A stretch of 64,000 nucleotides of DNA from Mangrovibacterium diazotrophicum (GCF_003610535.1 NZ_RAPN01000003.1:186001-250000), one strand, 5' to 3'; numbered from the stretch's first letter, positions 8,789 through 18,007 are shown. The notes: generated from the sequence alone by a model not told the origin. Numbers and translations: made by a program.

Positions 8789-8818
8789 AAAAAAGGCAGC
8801 TGGTGCGGCTGCCTTTTT
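8789..8818. terminator. Bidirectional-type hairpin downstream of the 8994 gene
   Basis: AAAAAGGCAGC and GCTGCCTTTTT form an 11-bp stem with a short loop, flanked by A and T tracts. It lies between the minus-strand lipoprotein gene that stops at 8994 and the minus-strand DUF2062 gene that starts at 8707, so it probably ends the first transcript. Confidence 0.75.
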
Positions 8819-8993
8819 GATCATGAGTAACAAAAGAAGTTGATTCTACTGCTTTTGTATTGCCTTTTGAGCAATATCTTTGGAAAATTTTTATCAGTCA
8901 ACAAAGAGGTAAAGATAATTATTAACTGTAGTTTTTTGCTCAATTCGGTTATTTTTTATCGCCGATGTGTCAGGATAGTCGATTGATTCTGAA

Positions 8994-11183
8994 TTACCAT
9001 TGCAAATCTACCTTGATTCCGTCCGGATTGTTTTCGAACTTCAGATAGCAGGTTTTACTGGTTGAATCCCATGAAAAATCCTCTGATTGTATTTCTTCAC
9101 CTTTGGCGTCTGTCAATTTTACATTTGCCGGTTTCTTCGGTAAAAGAATCCTCATCGAGTTTGTTGTGTTTAAAGGACTTTTGACAATAAATGAATAGCT
9201 GTCCGAGCTGATTTCCTCGTCGGTTACACGGGCGGCTGCGGCCAAAACCTGCGGTTTTTGTTTATCCGCTACTCGTTCAAGGTTAACCAGGAAAGCTTGG
9301 CTTCCCGGAGCTACTGACTTGTGGTCAAGCACCGGCAGTTCCGGATCGAACAAGTCAATGACGGGGCCATCGATCGTGAAAGCCTGGTCGTTTGTGCTCT
9401 CTGTCATAACCGACACGATATCGAACATGCCTCGTTGCAGGTAGAAATGATTTTTAAAGCTGATGGGCTGGCTGTAGGCGTCGGCATACAATTTTGAGAT
9501 TGTCTGAATGTATTCCCGGTCTCCGCCTTTATCCATAACAAATTCTTTCGGGTCGGTTTTCAACACAACTACTTCGCCTTTGCCAACAGAGAACTCGGAT
9601 GTTTTGCCGTTTGGTTGAATACCCAGCAGTTCAAAGAGGTGCAATGAGGGAGTTGCATAGTGGTTGGAGCCGGTGTTCCACCATTCCTGCACTTTTTGGT
9701 ACGGGTCGCTGTCTGTTCCGCAATAAACCAATGTTCCGCCGTCTTTCACCCATTGAGCCAGTTGCTCGTGGTACTTCTTGTCCAGCGGTTTCATATTCGA
9801 ATAACTGAGCGTCAGAATTTTGATATCCTTCAAGCTTTGTTCGTAGCCGAGGTTTTCCAGGTGAACAATTTGAACGGGTACGCCTCTTTTAACCAAAGGC
9901 ATAACCTGACCGAAGAAATTTGAAAAGAGCGGATCTTCGTAATCGTTATGAACCGGGAATTTCTGGAACATCAGCGAATTTGCCATCAGCACACCAATGC
10001 CGTGCGAGCCGTCAACCTTGTTCTCCGATACCGGCAGCTGGTTCAACGCGTTTACCATCACCTGCATTTGGGTTGAATAAAAACGTGGAATAAGAACGGC
10101 CGAATCGCTGTTTGTTAGCTTGTACGGGCGCGTGTAAATTCGTTCCGGCCAGGGCATCACCTCGTAGTTGTTTACCATTGGGTAAATTATCTTGGCAGTA
10201 AAAGTAGCTTCGTAGTTCCGCTTGTAGTCGGCCCAGTCGCGTACGCCGTCTTCAATTGGGTCGGTCAATAGGAAGACCTTGCGGTTGGTTGGCTCGGTCA
10301 TCGAAATCATACAGCCATATTCCAGGAAGGCATTCTCGAAAACGCGTTCTGCTTTTTGCCCGTTGAAATAGTTTGGTGTGCGGGAAGTACCTGTCCAAAC
10401 CTGGGCAATGTAGCCGTCAATACCAGGAAGGGAAGCCAGGCTGGCTTCGGGACTAACAATCTCCCAGCACGAGTAGTTGATCAGCGAGTGTGTCGGAATG
10501 AATACCTTCACGTCCATGCCCTTGCTTTTGCCGTATTCTTTGGCATAAGTAGAAACTTCGTTGATCGCCTGGTAGAACATGTGGTACTTCAGTTTATTGG
10601 ACAGGTAGGTGTTCTCCACCGATGCATCCTGCGGTCTCCATGGGAATCCGTAATATTTCTCCCAGGCTTTTTTGAAGTGCTCGCTGTAGCCGGCTCTGGC
10701 CCAAAATTCCGGTTCCTCGAGGTAAATCGTGCTGATGCCGGCATCAATTACTTTTTTGACGATCGCCGATTTCACATAGGCAATAAATGTGGAGTCGGGA
10801 ACCACATACGGGCTGCCTTCTCCGTGCATAATCTCGGTACCGTCTTTTTCGACTTGTGCAATATCGCTGTGGTTTTTTCCATCCCATTCACCCAGGTAGA
10901 AGTCTTTGTAGTCGCCCCAGGCCATGCCGGTCATGAATTGGGTCTGGTAGCCACGTTCGCGCCACGAGGCAACGCGGTTGGCAAAACTCATGTCTTCGTG
11001 GTCGTTGGCTCCGTAAACGATTGCAATGTCGGAGCGAACATCAATTTCGGGTATCCAATAGGCCCCCGTTTGAAAAGCGGTTTTCTCCGCTGGTTTTTCC
11101 TCTGCTTTTGGAGGAGATGTTTTACAAGCGGAGCATAGGCTCGCCATTGCCGCAGCGGCAAAAAATAATTTTTGAAATCTCAT
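8994..11183 (-). CDS. Lipoprotein resembling GH42-like glycoside hydrolases, substrate unknown
   Basis: The chosen ATG gives 729 residues beginning with a lipoprotein signal (MRFQKLFFAAAAMASLCSAC, lipidated Cys near residue 20). The first half reads like a TIM barrel: DIAIVYGANDHEDMSFANRVASW, STIYLEEPEFWARAGYS and later beta strands with DGYIAQVWTGTSR. The acidic EEPEFW is a candidate catalytic strand. The second half has a Rossmann-like, amidotransferase-type region (KDIKILTLSYSNMKPLDKKYHEQLAQWVKDGGTLVYCG) as in the trimerisation domain of GH42 beta-galactosidases. I do not recognise the exact family. The frame stays open 67 codons upstream, but no signal peptide would result, so the later ATG is preferred. 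Confidence 0.6.
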   Translation of the reverse strand: MRFQKLFFAAAAMASLCSACKTSPPKAEEKPAEKTAFQTGAYWIPEIDVRSDIAIVYGANDHEDMSFANRVASWRERGYQTQFMTGMAWGDYKDFYLGEWDGKNHSDIAQVEKDGTEIMHGEGSPYVVPDSTFIAYVKSAIVKKVIDAGISTIYLEEPEFWARAGYSEHFKKAWEKYYGFPWRPQDASVENTYLSNKLKYHMFYQAINEVSTYAKEYGKSKGMDVKVFIPTHSLINYSCWEIVSPEASLASLPGIDGYIAQVWTGTSRTPNYFNGQKAERVFENAFLEYGCMISMTEPTNRKVFLLTDPIEDGVRDWADYKRNYEATFTAKIIYPMVNNYEVMPWPERIYTRPYKLTNSDSAVLIPRFYSTQMQVMVNALNQLPVSENKVDGSHGIGVLMANSLMFQKFPVHNDYEDPLFSNFFGQVMPLVKRGVPVQIVHLENLGYEQSLKDIKILTLSYSNMKPLDKKYHEQLAQWVKDGGTLVYCGTDSDPYQKVQEWWNTGSNHYATPSLHLFELLGIQPNGKTSEFSVGKGEVVVLKTDPKEFVMDKGGDREYIQTISKLYADAYSQPISFKNHFYLQRGMFDIVSVMTESTNDQAFTIDGPVIDLFDPELPVLDHKSVAPGSQAFLVNLERVADKQKPQVLAAAARVTDEEISSDSYSFIVKSPLNTTNSMRILLPKKPANVKLTDAKGEEIQSEDFSWDSTSKTCYLKFENNPDGIKVDLQW

Positions 11184-11510
11184 GGTCAACTTGGTATAGG
11201 TTAAAACAAATTCGGCTCGACTGGTCGCATTGGTCACATGCCCGGAGCATTCGTGATGTCGGGAATGGTTAAGCTTGTCTTCAACATTGGTTTGGTGTGC
11301 CCCTAAAATAGGAATAATTGTATGGCACAGACGTTTTTGAAGTCTTAATTCGTGAAAGATCAATTTAATGTAAAAACGACACAAGTTTTCTTCGAGAGGT
11401 CAGTCGAAAATTCTTACAGCAGATCTGTGAAGTCCTCTATCATTCGATCAAATCTTGCTACATTTGGTGCGTCGTTCAAACATAAAATCTACCCAACTTA
11501 TCTGCACACT
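11184..11510. other. Divergent intergenic region, no gene recognised
   Basis: This 327-base stretch separates the minus-strand lipoprotein from the plus-strand EamA transporter. TACATTTG at 11459-11466 matches a -7 box for the transporter but lacks a clear -33 TTG. Open frames here are only upstream extensions of the two flanking genes. Confidence 0.45.
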
Positions 11511-12425
11511 ATGAATTACTTCGGAGAGATCGCGGCGCTGCTGACAGCGGTTTTCTGGACTGTTACCAGCATGGCTTTCGAATCGGCCGGCAAAAAGGTA
11601 GGATCGTTATCAGTTAACCTGATTCGCCTGGTGATTGCTTTCGGTATTTATGCTGTTTACACGCAAATCAGCCGCGGTATGTGGTTTCCTTTCGATGCCG
11701 GGCTTGAACGTTGGCTTTGGTTAGCTTTGTCGGGTTTAATCGGATTTGTGATTGGCGACCTTCTGCTTTTTCAGGCTTTTGTGGTGATTGGTGCCCGCGT
11801 ATCGATGCTGATCATGGCATTGGCTCCGCCTTTTACGGCGTTTATCTCTTACTTTATACTGGGTGAAGTTTTGTCGCCGATGAACTGGATTGGAATGGCG
11901 ATCACGCTGACGGGAATTAGTTTGGTTATTTTGAAGCGGGACAACAAAGCCATAGAGGGAGAAGAAAAAATACGCAAACGCCTGACTTCGGCTTACCCGA
12001 TCAGTGGTATTTTCCTGGCCTTGGGCGGTGCTCTGGGACAGGCGACCGGGCTGGTGCTAAGCAAAAAGGGGATGGGCGATTATGATGCTTTTGCGGCTTC
12101 ACAAATTCGTGTACTGACGGGGATCGTTGGTTTTGGGCTGATGGTCTTGTTTATGGGACGTTTCCGAAGACTTTTATCAGCAGTAAAGGACTTGTCGGCG
12201 ATGAAACGAATTACGCTGGGATCTGTTTTCGGTCCTTTTTTAGGTGTATCCTTTTCTTTGCTGAGTATTCAACATACCAAAGCAGGGATTGCTGCAACAA
12301 TAATGGCCATCGTACCTGTCTTAATCATTCCGCCTGCCATTCTCATTTTTAAGGAAAGAGTAAATAAGAAAGAGATTATTGGTGCGGTGATTACGGTGAT
12401 CGGTGTCGGGCTTTTCTTCCTTTAA
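11511..12425 (+). CDS. EamA/DMT-family transporter
   Basis: A 304-residue polytopic membrane protein with about ten hydrophobic helices and two EamA repeats (about 3-145 and 165-300). The first repeat ends with GEVLSPMNWIGMAITLTGISLVILKRD and the second with KERVNKKEIIGAVITVIGVGLFFL, the duplicated 'E.....iGa.ii..G..l' ending typical of drug/metabolite transporters. Substrate cannot be predicted. The longest frame starts 53 codons earlier, but the polar leader is not EamA-like and ATG 11511 opens directly into helix 1. Confidence 0.88.
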   Translation: MNYFGEIAALLTAVFWTVTSMAFESAGKKVGSLSVNLIRLVIAFGIYAVYTQISRGMWFPFDAGLERWLWLALSGLIGFVIGDLLLFQAFVVIGARVSMLIMALAPPFTAFISYFILGEVLSPMNWIGMAITLTGISLVILKRDNKAIEGEEKIRKRLTSAYPISGIFLALGGALGQATGLVLSKKGMGDYDAFAASQIRVLTGIVGFGLMVLFMGRFRRLLSAVKDLSAMKRITLGSVFGPFLGVSFSLLSIQHTKAGIAATIMAIVPVLIIPPAILIFKERVNKKEIIGAVITVIGVGLFFL

Positions 12426-12439
12426 GTGGGGAAAAAGAA

Positions 12440-12468
12440 AAGCCGCAAATTTGCGGCTTTGTATTTAT
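12440..12468. terminator. Bidirectional terminator between EamA gene and nhaA
   Basis: AAAGCCGCAAA and TTTGCGGCTTT form a self-complementary 11-bp stem flanked by A-rich and T-rich sequence, shared by two convergent genes. Confidence 0.85.
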
Positions 12469-13763
12469 TTGAGTGTTGTTTTTAGTAGCAGATAACCGCC
12501 GACTCCAGCAATGATCGATCCAAGCAGAATCCCGATTTTCGAAGCGTCGATGAAGGTTTGCGTATCGAAGGCCAGGTTGGTGATAAACAGCGACATGGTA
12601 AAACCAACCCCTCCCAGCAATCCGGTAATGGCCAGTTGTTTAAACGTTGTGTTCTCCGGTAAATTTGCCATTTTCAACTTGATGGCTAAGTAGGAGAACA
12701 AGCTGATTCCGATGGTGTTTCCCAAAACGAGCGCTGCTGCAATGAAAATCGACAAGTCAATCTGGGCAAAGCTTTCGCTGCTGATAACCACACCGGCGTT
12801 GGCAAACGCAAAAATCGGCATAATTACAAAAGCGACCCAGCCGTGTAACTTGTGCTCGTAATATTGTAGTGGAGACTGGATTTCGTGAGCCAGTTCTTCC
12901 ATCTGGTTGACATTCTCCATTTGCTCGTGCGTCAAAATGTATTTGGGGTGAAGACGAGCACTCAGCTCTTTGAACGAATCGATCGCACCTTGCATTTTGT
13001 CCTGGAAATGAACGACCTTGATGTTCTTGCGGATAGGAATGGCAAAAGCAACCAATACGCCGGCGATTGTGGCGTGAACACCTGATTTCAGGAATAAAAT
13101 CCAGATGATTACAGCCGCCAGAAAATAGACGTATTTATTAAATAGGCCTATTCGGGTGGCGACAAGCAGTGCCGCGAAAATTCCCAATGCCGCGAAAATC
13201 AACGACAGATCGATACTTGAACTGTAGAAAATGGCGATAACCAGGATGGCGCCCAAGTCGTCAACAATAGCAAAGGCCGTTAAGAAGATTTTCAACCCAT
13301 AGGGAACGCGTTTGCCCAATAATTTTAAAATACCGAGTGTAAAAGCGATATCGGTAGCCATCGGGATAGCCCAGCCATCGTGTGTTTCCGGATTTCCATT
13401 GATTAAAAGGAAAATTGCAACCGGGAATAGCATTCCGCCTACAGCCGCAAAAACCGGCAAGCTGGCTTTGCGGAAACTCGAAAGTTCACCAACCAGGATT
13501 TCCCGCTTGATTTCGAGCCCGATAACGAAAAAGAACACGGCCATGAGTCCGTCGTTAATCCAAAGGATGAGCGATTTGGACAGCATGAAGTTTCCGAGAC
13601 CGAACGTGAGTTTTTTGTGTAGCAACTCGTAGTAAGGATCGTAAAAACCAATATTGACAAACAACAGGGTTAACACGGTTACTCCGAGTAATAGGATACT
13701 TGAAGATGTTTCCTGCTTAAAGAACCTGTCGAAAGGTTCGGTAATAAACTTGACTGGCGACAT
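12465..13763 (-). CDS. nhaA: Na+/H+ antiporter NhaA
   Basis: A 432-residue inner-membrane antiporter that exchanges Na+ (or Li+) for protons. It has about twelve hydrophobic segments. The key residues are visible: MATDIAFTLGIL carries the helix IV Thr-Asp pair, and AIVDDLGAILVIAIF carries the two adjacent helix V aspartates that bind Na+ (Asp163/164 of E. coli). The DGLMAVFFFVIGLEIKRE segment is also conserved. Slightly longer than E. coli NhaA (388) owing to a hydrophilic insert after residue 220 (around HFQDKMQGAIDSFKELSARL). Confidence 0.97.
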   Translation of the reverse strand: MSPVKFITEPFDRFFKQETSSSILLLGVTVLTLLFVNIGFYDPYYELLHKKLTFGLGNFMLSKSLILWINDGLMAVFFFVIGLEIKREILVGELSSFRKASLPVFAAVGGMLFPVAIFLLINGNPETHDGWAIPMATDIAFTLGILKLLGKRVPYGLKIFLTAFAIVDDLGAILVIAIFYSSSIDLSLIFAALGIFAALLVATRIGLFNKYVYFLAAVIIWILFLKSGVHATIAGVLVAFAIPIRKNIKVVHFQDKMQGAIDSFKELSARLHPKYILTHEQMENVNQMEELAHEIQSPLQYYEHKLHGWVAFVIMPIFAFANAGVVISSESFAQIDLSIFIAAALVLGNTIGISLFSYLAIKLKMANLPENTTFKQLAITGLLGGVGFTMSLFITNLAFDTQTFIDASKIGILLGSIIAGVGGYLLLKTTLK

Positions 13764-13914
13764 AGGGAACAGAAGTTGATTAATGAATTGAATTCGGACA
13801 AAAGTCCAATGAAAAGTATTTCATAGCTTAAAAACGCAAAATACGCCCTTGGGTTTTAACATGAAAGGAGAATTATCCGATTTAACGATTAGCTAACAAT
13901 TTCTCGCCCTTTAG

Positions 13915-14394
13915 CTAGGAGATCAGATGGCAAATAGTGGCGCCGCTCACACGGATTAGATCTTCGGGCGAAAGTCGAAGTTGAGTTCCGCGTTTTCCGG
14001 CACTGATGTAAATTGTGTCGAATTGCAGACACGACTCGTGAATAAAAACGGGATAATTCTTTTTCATACCAATGGGGGAGCAGCCGCCCCGAATGTAGCC
14101 GGTTAACGGGAGCAGTTCTTTCATGTGTACCATTTCTGCTTTCTTATTTTCCGATACTTTGGCGGCCAGTTTCAGATCAACTTCTTCGTCGCCGGGAATG
14201 ACACAGGCAAAAATCCCGGAATTGGTTCCCCGCAGTACCAGTGTTTTGAAAATTTGTTTGATGTTTTGGCCAAGCTTGGCAGCTAAAGTCGTTGCGCTCA
14301 AATCCGACTCATCTACTTCGTAGGCAATTAGCTCATAGCTGATTTTCTGTTTGTCGAGTAGGCGCGACGCGTTTGTTTTGGCGGGGGATTTCAT
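13915..14394 (-). CDS. ybaK: YbaK-type Cys-tRNA(Pro) deacylase
   Basis: A 159-residue trans-editing enzyme related to the ProRS INS domain, which removes cysteine from mischarged tRNA-Pro. The family's core KTLVL (with the catalytic lysine), the DEEVDLKLAAK stretch, and the glycine-rich signature GYIRGGCSPIGMKK are all present. Length matches E. coli YbaK (159). It stands alone on the minus strand. Substrate may also include related mischarged tRNAs. Confidence 0.92.
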   Translation of the reverse strand: MKSPAKTNASRLLDKQKISYELIAYEVDESDLSATTLAAKLGQNIKQIFKTLVLRGTNSGIFACVIPGDEEVDLKLAAKVSENKKAEMVHMKELLPLTGYIRGGCSPIGMKKNYPVFIHESCLQFDTIYISAGKRGTQLRLSPEDLIRVSGATICHLIS

Positions 14395-14775
14395 ATTTTT
14401 TTTTGCGCAAAACTATTAAAATGATCGTCGGGAAACCACGTTTTGTCGCAATTTCATATATTTCCTGCAGGTGATTTTTGATTGTTCGCGGACGGGGAGA
14501 AAACGATAAGCGAGACTTTTTAGATTTATTTCGCTATCTTTAAGGCATATTGATTTGATTAGAGTTCGTTGTTGTGCTGATTCTCGCTTTTTCGATAGTG
14601 CCTTCGCTCTTTTTGAGTCCTGAATTTTAGATATTAACACCGGGTTCTGTAAAACGGCAAATGGAGGTAAGGAGTCATTTGTGTATTCGTCTTACAACCG
14701 ATCTTTCAGCCTTTGGAACTTGTTCCAGCTTCTCTTCCGGAAAGATCAGACCCGCTAAAAATGATAAATTAATAT
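14395..14775. other. Intergenic region and possible long 5' leader of the cold-shock-domain gene
   Basis: A 381-base stretch between divergently placed ybaK and the CSD gene. TATCTTTA at 14535-14542 resembles a -7 box and would give a 5' leader of about 230 bases for the CSD gene, as seen for cold-shock mRNAs elsewhere. A 74-codon minus-strand frame inside it looks random. Confidence 0.4.
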
Positions 14776-15228
14776 ATGGGTAGATCACAAGAGTCCTTTC
14801 AAAAAAAAGAAGTACGCAACAAAAAAGAGAAAAAACGCAAAGAAAAAGAAGCAAAACGTCTGGCGCGTAAAGATGGCGATAAGCCCAATAGCCTGGACGA
14901 TATGATTGCCTACGTGGATGAAAATGGTATGATTACCGATACGCCACCCGATCCGGATAAGAAAACGGAAATTAAAGTTGAAGACATTGTAATTGGCGTT
15001 CCGAAGGACGCAGATCTGGAACCGGAAGATGCAGTTCGGAAAGGGATTGTCACCTTTTTCAACCAATCGAAAGGATTTGGCTTTATCCGCGATGGACAGA
15101 GTGGCGAAAGCCTGTTTGTCCATATTAATAACATTACTGAGCCGATCGTTGAAGGGAACTCGGTTTCGTATGAAATGGAGCGTGGACCAAAAGGCATGAT
15201 GGCCGTAAATGTAAAAGTTAACCGGTAG
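14776..15228 (+). CDS. Cold-shock-domain protein with lysine-rich N-terminal extension
   Basis: A 150-residue protein. Residues about 88-150 form a cold-shock domain with RNP1 KGFGFI and RNP2 LFVHI, which binds single-stranded RNA/DNA. Before it lie a very basic segment (residues 10-33, nearly all Lys/Arg/Glu) and an acidic linker (35-87). Typical CspA proteins are about 70 residues, so half of this protein is extension. The basic tract could add electrostatic RNA or ribosome binding; this is inference. A terminator follows. Confidence 0.9.
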   Translation: MGRSQESFQKKEVRNKKEKKRKEKEAKRLARKDGDKPNSLDDMIAYVDENGMITDTPPDPDKKTEIKVEDIVIGVPKDADLEPEDAVRKGIVTFFNQSKGFGFIRDGQSGESLFVHINNITEPIVEGNSVSYEMERGPKGMMAVNVKVNR

Positions 15229-15265
15229 GGTTTTTACCGAATCGGTTCTATGCGATAAAACACAA

Positions 15266-15292
15266 GGCAGGGCATTAGCTCTGTCTTTTTTT
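15266..15292 (+). terminator. Terminator after the cold-shock-domain gene
   Basis: GGCAGGGC-ATTA-GCTCTGTC forms an 8-bp stem (two G-U pairs) followed by seven T residues. Confidence 0.75.
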
Positions 15293-15701
15293 GTTCCTGG
15301 CAGTTTGGACTACTTCTTCCTTTCTTCCACCAATAATCATACTGCTGCCTTTTTAGTCCACATCTCAATCCTTGTTTTGATATTTTTATTGGTCAATAAT
15401 ACATTTATTATGAAAATATGTAATTTAGGAGACGGACTGAATGAGCATTATTATTCTATATTTTGGGATTAGTAATATCTCGACTGAATTTTAGCTTAGA
15501 CCCATAATTAATTATTGATTTCGTGCGTTATATACGAGTGCAGTAAACGGTATTTGGGACGGGAAATTAGTTGTTATTGTTTGGATTGTAATAATTATTT
15601 CTTTTATAAATATAAGTGGAATGTGGAGACCAGTGACCACTATAAAAACGGGGCCAAACCGAAAAGCCTAAAGAGTAGGAAAATAAAATACGTAAAATTT
15701 T
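15293..15701. other. AT-rich gene-free stretch
   Basis: About 400 bases of AT-rich DNA upstream of the DUF805 gene. A 103-codon plus-strand frame from 15515 overlaps DUF805 in another frame and has a Cys/Tyr/Lys-rich random composition, so it is not called. The stretch differs from neighbouring DNA in its low GC content and lack of codon structure. Confidence 0.5.
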
Positions 15702-16073
15702 ATGAATTGGTATTTAAAGGTTCTAAAACAGTATGCCGACTTCGGTGGAAGATCAAGAAGAAAAGAGTATTGGATGTTTGCGTTATTCAACATTATTTTT
15801 GCGATTGTAGCAATAATATTGGATAATGTTTTGGGGACAACTCTGGGAACGGCTCCATACGGGGTATTTTATTTTGTTTATATTCTCGCAATGTTTATTC
15901 CCGGGCTTGCTGTAACAGTAAGAAGACTGCACGATGTTGGTAAAAGTGGATGGATGTACTTGATTATTTTAATTCCGCTTGTTGGAGCAATTTGGCTTCT
16001 CGTTCTTACACTAACAGATAGTAATGCTGGAGAGAATCAGTACGGACAAAATCCCAAAGAAGCGATTGCCTAA
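15702..16073 (+). CDS. DUF805 small membrane protein
   Basis: A 123-residue protein beginning MNWYLKVLKQYADFGGRSRRKEYWMFALFN, the typical DUF805 opening ('F.GR.rR.eyW.F.L'). Three or four hydrophobic helices follow and the motif 'ltvRRLHDvGkSGW' is present as TVRRLHDVGKSGW near residues 74-86. Function unknown; often thought to be an inner-membrane protein. It ends in a short polar tail (NAGENQYGQNPKEAIA). Confidence 0.92.
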   Translation: MNWYLKVLKQYADFGGRSRRKEYWMFALFNIIFAIVAIILDNVLGTTLGTAPYGVFYFVYILAMFIPGLAVTVRRLHDVGKSGWMYLIILIPLVGAIWLLVLTLTDSNAGENQYGQNPKEAIA

Positions 16074-16092
16074 AAATTTGGTTATTCCAGAT

Positions 16093-16148
16093 AGTAAGAG
16101 TAGTGGTGGACGAGCTATAAAAAGCAGCAGATTATCACTACTCTTGCT
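16093..16148. repeat. Inverted repeat between DUF805 and lipoprotein genes
   Basis: AGTAAGAGTAGTG (16093-16105) and CACTACTCTTGCT (16136-16148) are complementary over 12 of 13 bases with a 30-base loop. There is no T-run after either arm, so it may be a regulatory or remnant structure rather than a standard terminator. Confidence 0.5.
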
Positions 16149-16177
16149 GTTTAGCATCAAAGAATTTGGTCGTTAGT

Positions 16178-16879
16178 ATGAAGAAATCTTATTACACCAT
16201 AGTTTCCTTTGTTATTTTAGCTTGTCAGCCAGCTGTAAATACCAAGCCGAATTCTGGCACGGATAAAATCGAAATAGTTACAGAAAAGCATCTTGCCAAA
16301 AACGATTCTGCGGAAACTAAATACAAATCTGAAAGTACTAATGAGGAAAGTTCTTACCAAGCTGATTTGCCAAAAATTAATGCGGATGATATGCCGGAAA
16401 TTAAAAGGGATTTGCAAGTTGACTCCGTTGCGGGTAAACCCATCCGCTTTTATCTCGAGAACCCCAATTTGGTTGTTTCAGCAAAGCGGTTTTACAATGG
16501 TGAAATCTATCCGACCGATGATTCTATAACATTTGATTTGCTTGATTCATTAACCACGAATAATTCCGAATTATCGCCGTTTTATAAACTTCTTTTTGAC
16601 TATATCTGTGATATTTCCGACGGCGCGCTGTCTGAAGTTATGGGGCAGTATGGTTTGAATGCAATGCAAACTAATACTGAATTATACCTAAGACCGGCTG
16701 AACTTAAGTCCTTCGGCTACATTTGCTACGATTTGTCCTTTGAAAATGATCTTGATAGTAAATTGAAAGAGTTGTGTGCCCTTTGGAAAGTGAACACGCC
16801 TCTGGATTTGCATCGGAAAGTAGATGCATTAATAAAAGCGATTCAAGAAGATGTGATCGAAAGACAAAAAGATTTTTAA
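16178..16879 (+). CDS. Hypothetical lipoprotein
   Basis: A 233-residue protein that I do not recognise. It begins with a lipoprotein signal, MKKSYYTIVSFVILAC, with the lipidated Cys at residue 16. A low-complexity Lys/Glu/Ser-rich linker (about 20-75) leads to a globular part with short helices. The end (KLKELCALWKVNTPLDLHRKVDALIKAIQ) is strongly helical. The longest frame has a TTG start 4 codons earlier; ATG 16178 gives the better signal peptide. Confidence 0.7.
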   Translation: MKKSYYTIVSFVILACQPAVNTKPNSGTDKIEIVTEKHLAKNDSAETKYKSESTNEESSYQADLPKINADDMPEIKRDLQVDSVAGKPIRFYLENPNLVVSAKRFYNGEIYPTDDSITFDLLDSLTTNNSELSPFYKLLFDYICDISDGALSEVMGQYGLNAMQTNTELYLRPAELKSFGYICYDLSFENDLDSKLKELCALWKVNTPLDLHRKVDALIKAIQEDVIERQKDF

Positions 16880-16892
16880 CCAAGTGCATAAT

Positions 16893-16916
16893 TTACCATT
16901 TCAACTGAAATGGTAA
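16893..16916. terminator. Small perfect hairpin after the lipoprotein gene
   Basis: TTACCATTTCA and TGAAATGGTAA pair perfectly over 11 bp with a 2-base centre. It lies between convergent genes (stops at 16879 and 17015). No long T-run follows, so terminator function is probable rather than certain. Confidence 0.5.
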
Positions 16917-17014
16917 TTCGAAAGACAAGCCTAAAACATGGAATAGTCAATCTTTCTCAGCAAGTTGTCGTTATCAGAAATTCAGTTCCGTTTTATTCCA
17001 AATTAAAATAGTTC

Positions 17015-17779
17015 TCAAGCGAGCACCTTTTCGTCTCTTAAAAACCGAATACTTTTCATTCTGCCCCATGCCTGGCGGTTTCGCTGTTTGTAAAACCACA
17101 GGCAGCCCAGGTCGAGCAGGAAATAAAACAGGCTGATTCCGCTGGGTGGGTTGGCGCTTTTCAAAAATGGAATGACTCCCCAAGCTGTTTCGGGCCAGTA
17201 CCAGCATTGGTAAGTGGTTCCCACTATTTCGAGGAAGGCAACCACCAGGTACATGCTGAGGTAAAACAGGCGTTCGCGCGGCTTATTCCGTAAAATGTAG
17301 ATCACAGTCAGTGACATCAGGAAGCCGAAAATATCATTCGCAAAAATCAGGAATAGCGTAGCGTAGACGAGGATGAAAATAGTCAGTAGGCGTTCCAGCA
17401 TTTTACGCTGTTTTTTGACGATGGATTTCTTACAAAAATTGACGGTCGCAATTAAAACAATGGCGTGACCGGGTGGTACGTAGTGAGGCACGTTGCCCAG
17501 TCGGTAGGTGTACATGCCCAAACCAATCGAAAATAAGTATTCGCCCAAAACGCCAATAATGACGGCATAAATCATTTGCTCGCGGATCCGCGAGCCCGAG
17601 TTGTAAAACAGAACCGCAAAACCAATAAACATCACGATGGTTGCTAAATCCTGCTTGGGCAGAAAACCATCGACCATGAATCGGCTATCGAGAAACAAGC
17701 CGAAGATGATAAACAGGAACAAGTAGCCCAGGGTGGTAAAAGAAGCCAAGAAAAGTTTTGTTGCCGTCGCTTTTTTCAT
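17015..17779 (-). CDS. Polytopic membrane protein of unknown function
   Basis: A 254-residue protein with about seven hydrophobic helices and a basic C-terminal tail. Conserved-looking features include GEYLFSIGLGMYTYRLGNVPHYVPPGHAIVL near residues 79-108 and TTYQCWYWPETAWGVIPFLKSANPPSG near 187-213; both have many aromatic and proline residues in loops. I do not recognise the family. There is a long gene-free upstream region (17780-18007) and no operon partner. Confidence 0.75.
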   Translation of the reverse strand: MKKATATKLFLASFTTLGYLFLFIIFGLFLDSRFMVDGFLPKQDLATIVMFIGFAVLFYNSGSRIREQMIYAVIIGVLGEYLFSIGLGMYTYRLGNVPHYVPPGHAIVLIATVNFCKKSIVKKQRKMLERLLTIFILVYATLFLIFANDIFGFLMSLTVIYILRNKPRERLFYLSMYLVVAFLEIVGTTYQCWYWPETAWGVIPFLKSANPPSGISLFYFLLDLGCLWFYKQRNRQAWGRMKSIRFLRDEKVLA

Positions 17780-18007
17780 GCAGTAAAGATAGTCGGAATG
17801 TCATTCTAGAAAAACATGAACCTCAGATTCCTTGTGCCTGTGAAATTTTACCCTGTCTTCTTTGGATTCTGACTATTTGAACCAGATCACAGTATCTGAA
17901 CAGCGCAATTTACCGTTAAATCGATCACCTTTCGAACAGATCATTTTCTGTTTCCCCGAGAAAATTTGCTTTATTGTGTGACGTTGACAAAATGAAAAAC
18001 TGAAGGG

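Noticed and set aside
10356-11138. 260-codon plus-strand open frame
   Set aside because: Antisense shadow of the minus-strand lipoprotein gene; valine/phenylalanine/glycine-rich without family features.
14416-14640. 74-codon minus-strand frame upstream of ybaK
   Set aside because: Low-information lysine/serine-rich sequence with no motif, probably chance.
15515-15826. 103-codon frame overlapping DUF805
   Set aside because: Different frame, Cys/Lys/Tyr-rich noise; DUF805 motifs show the real frame.
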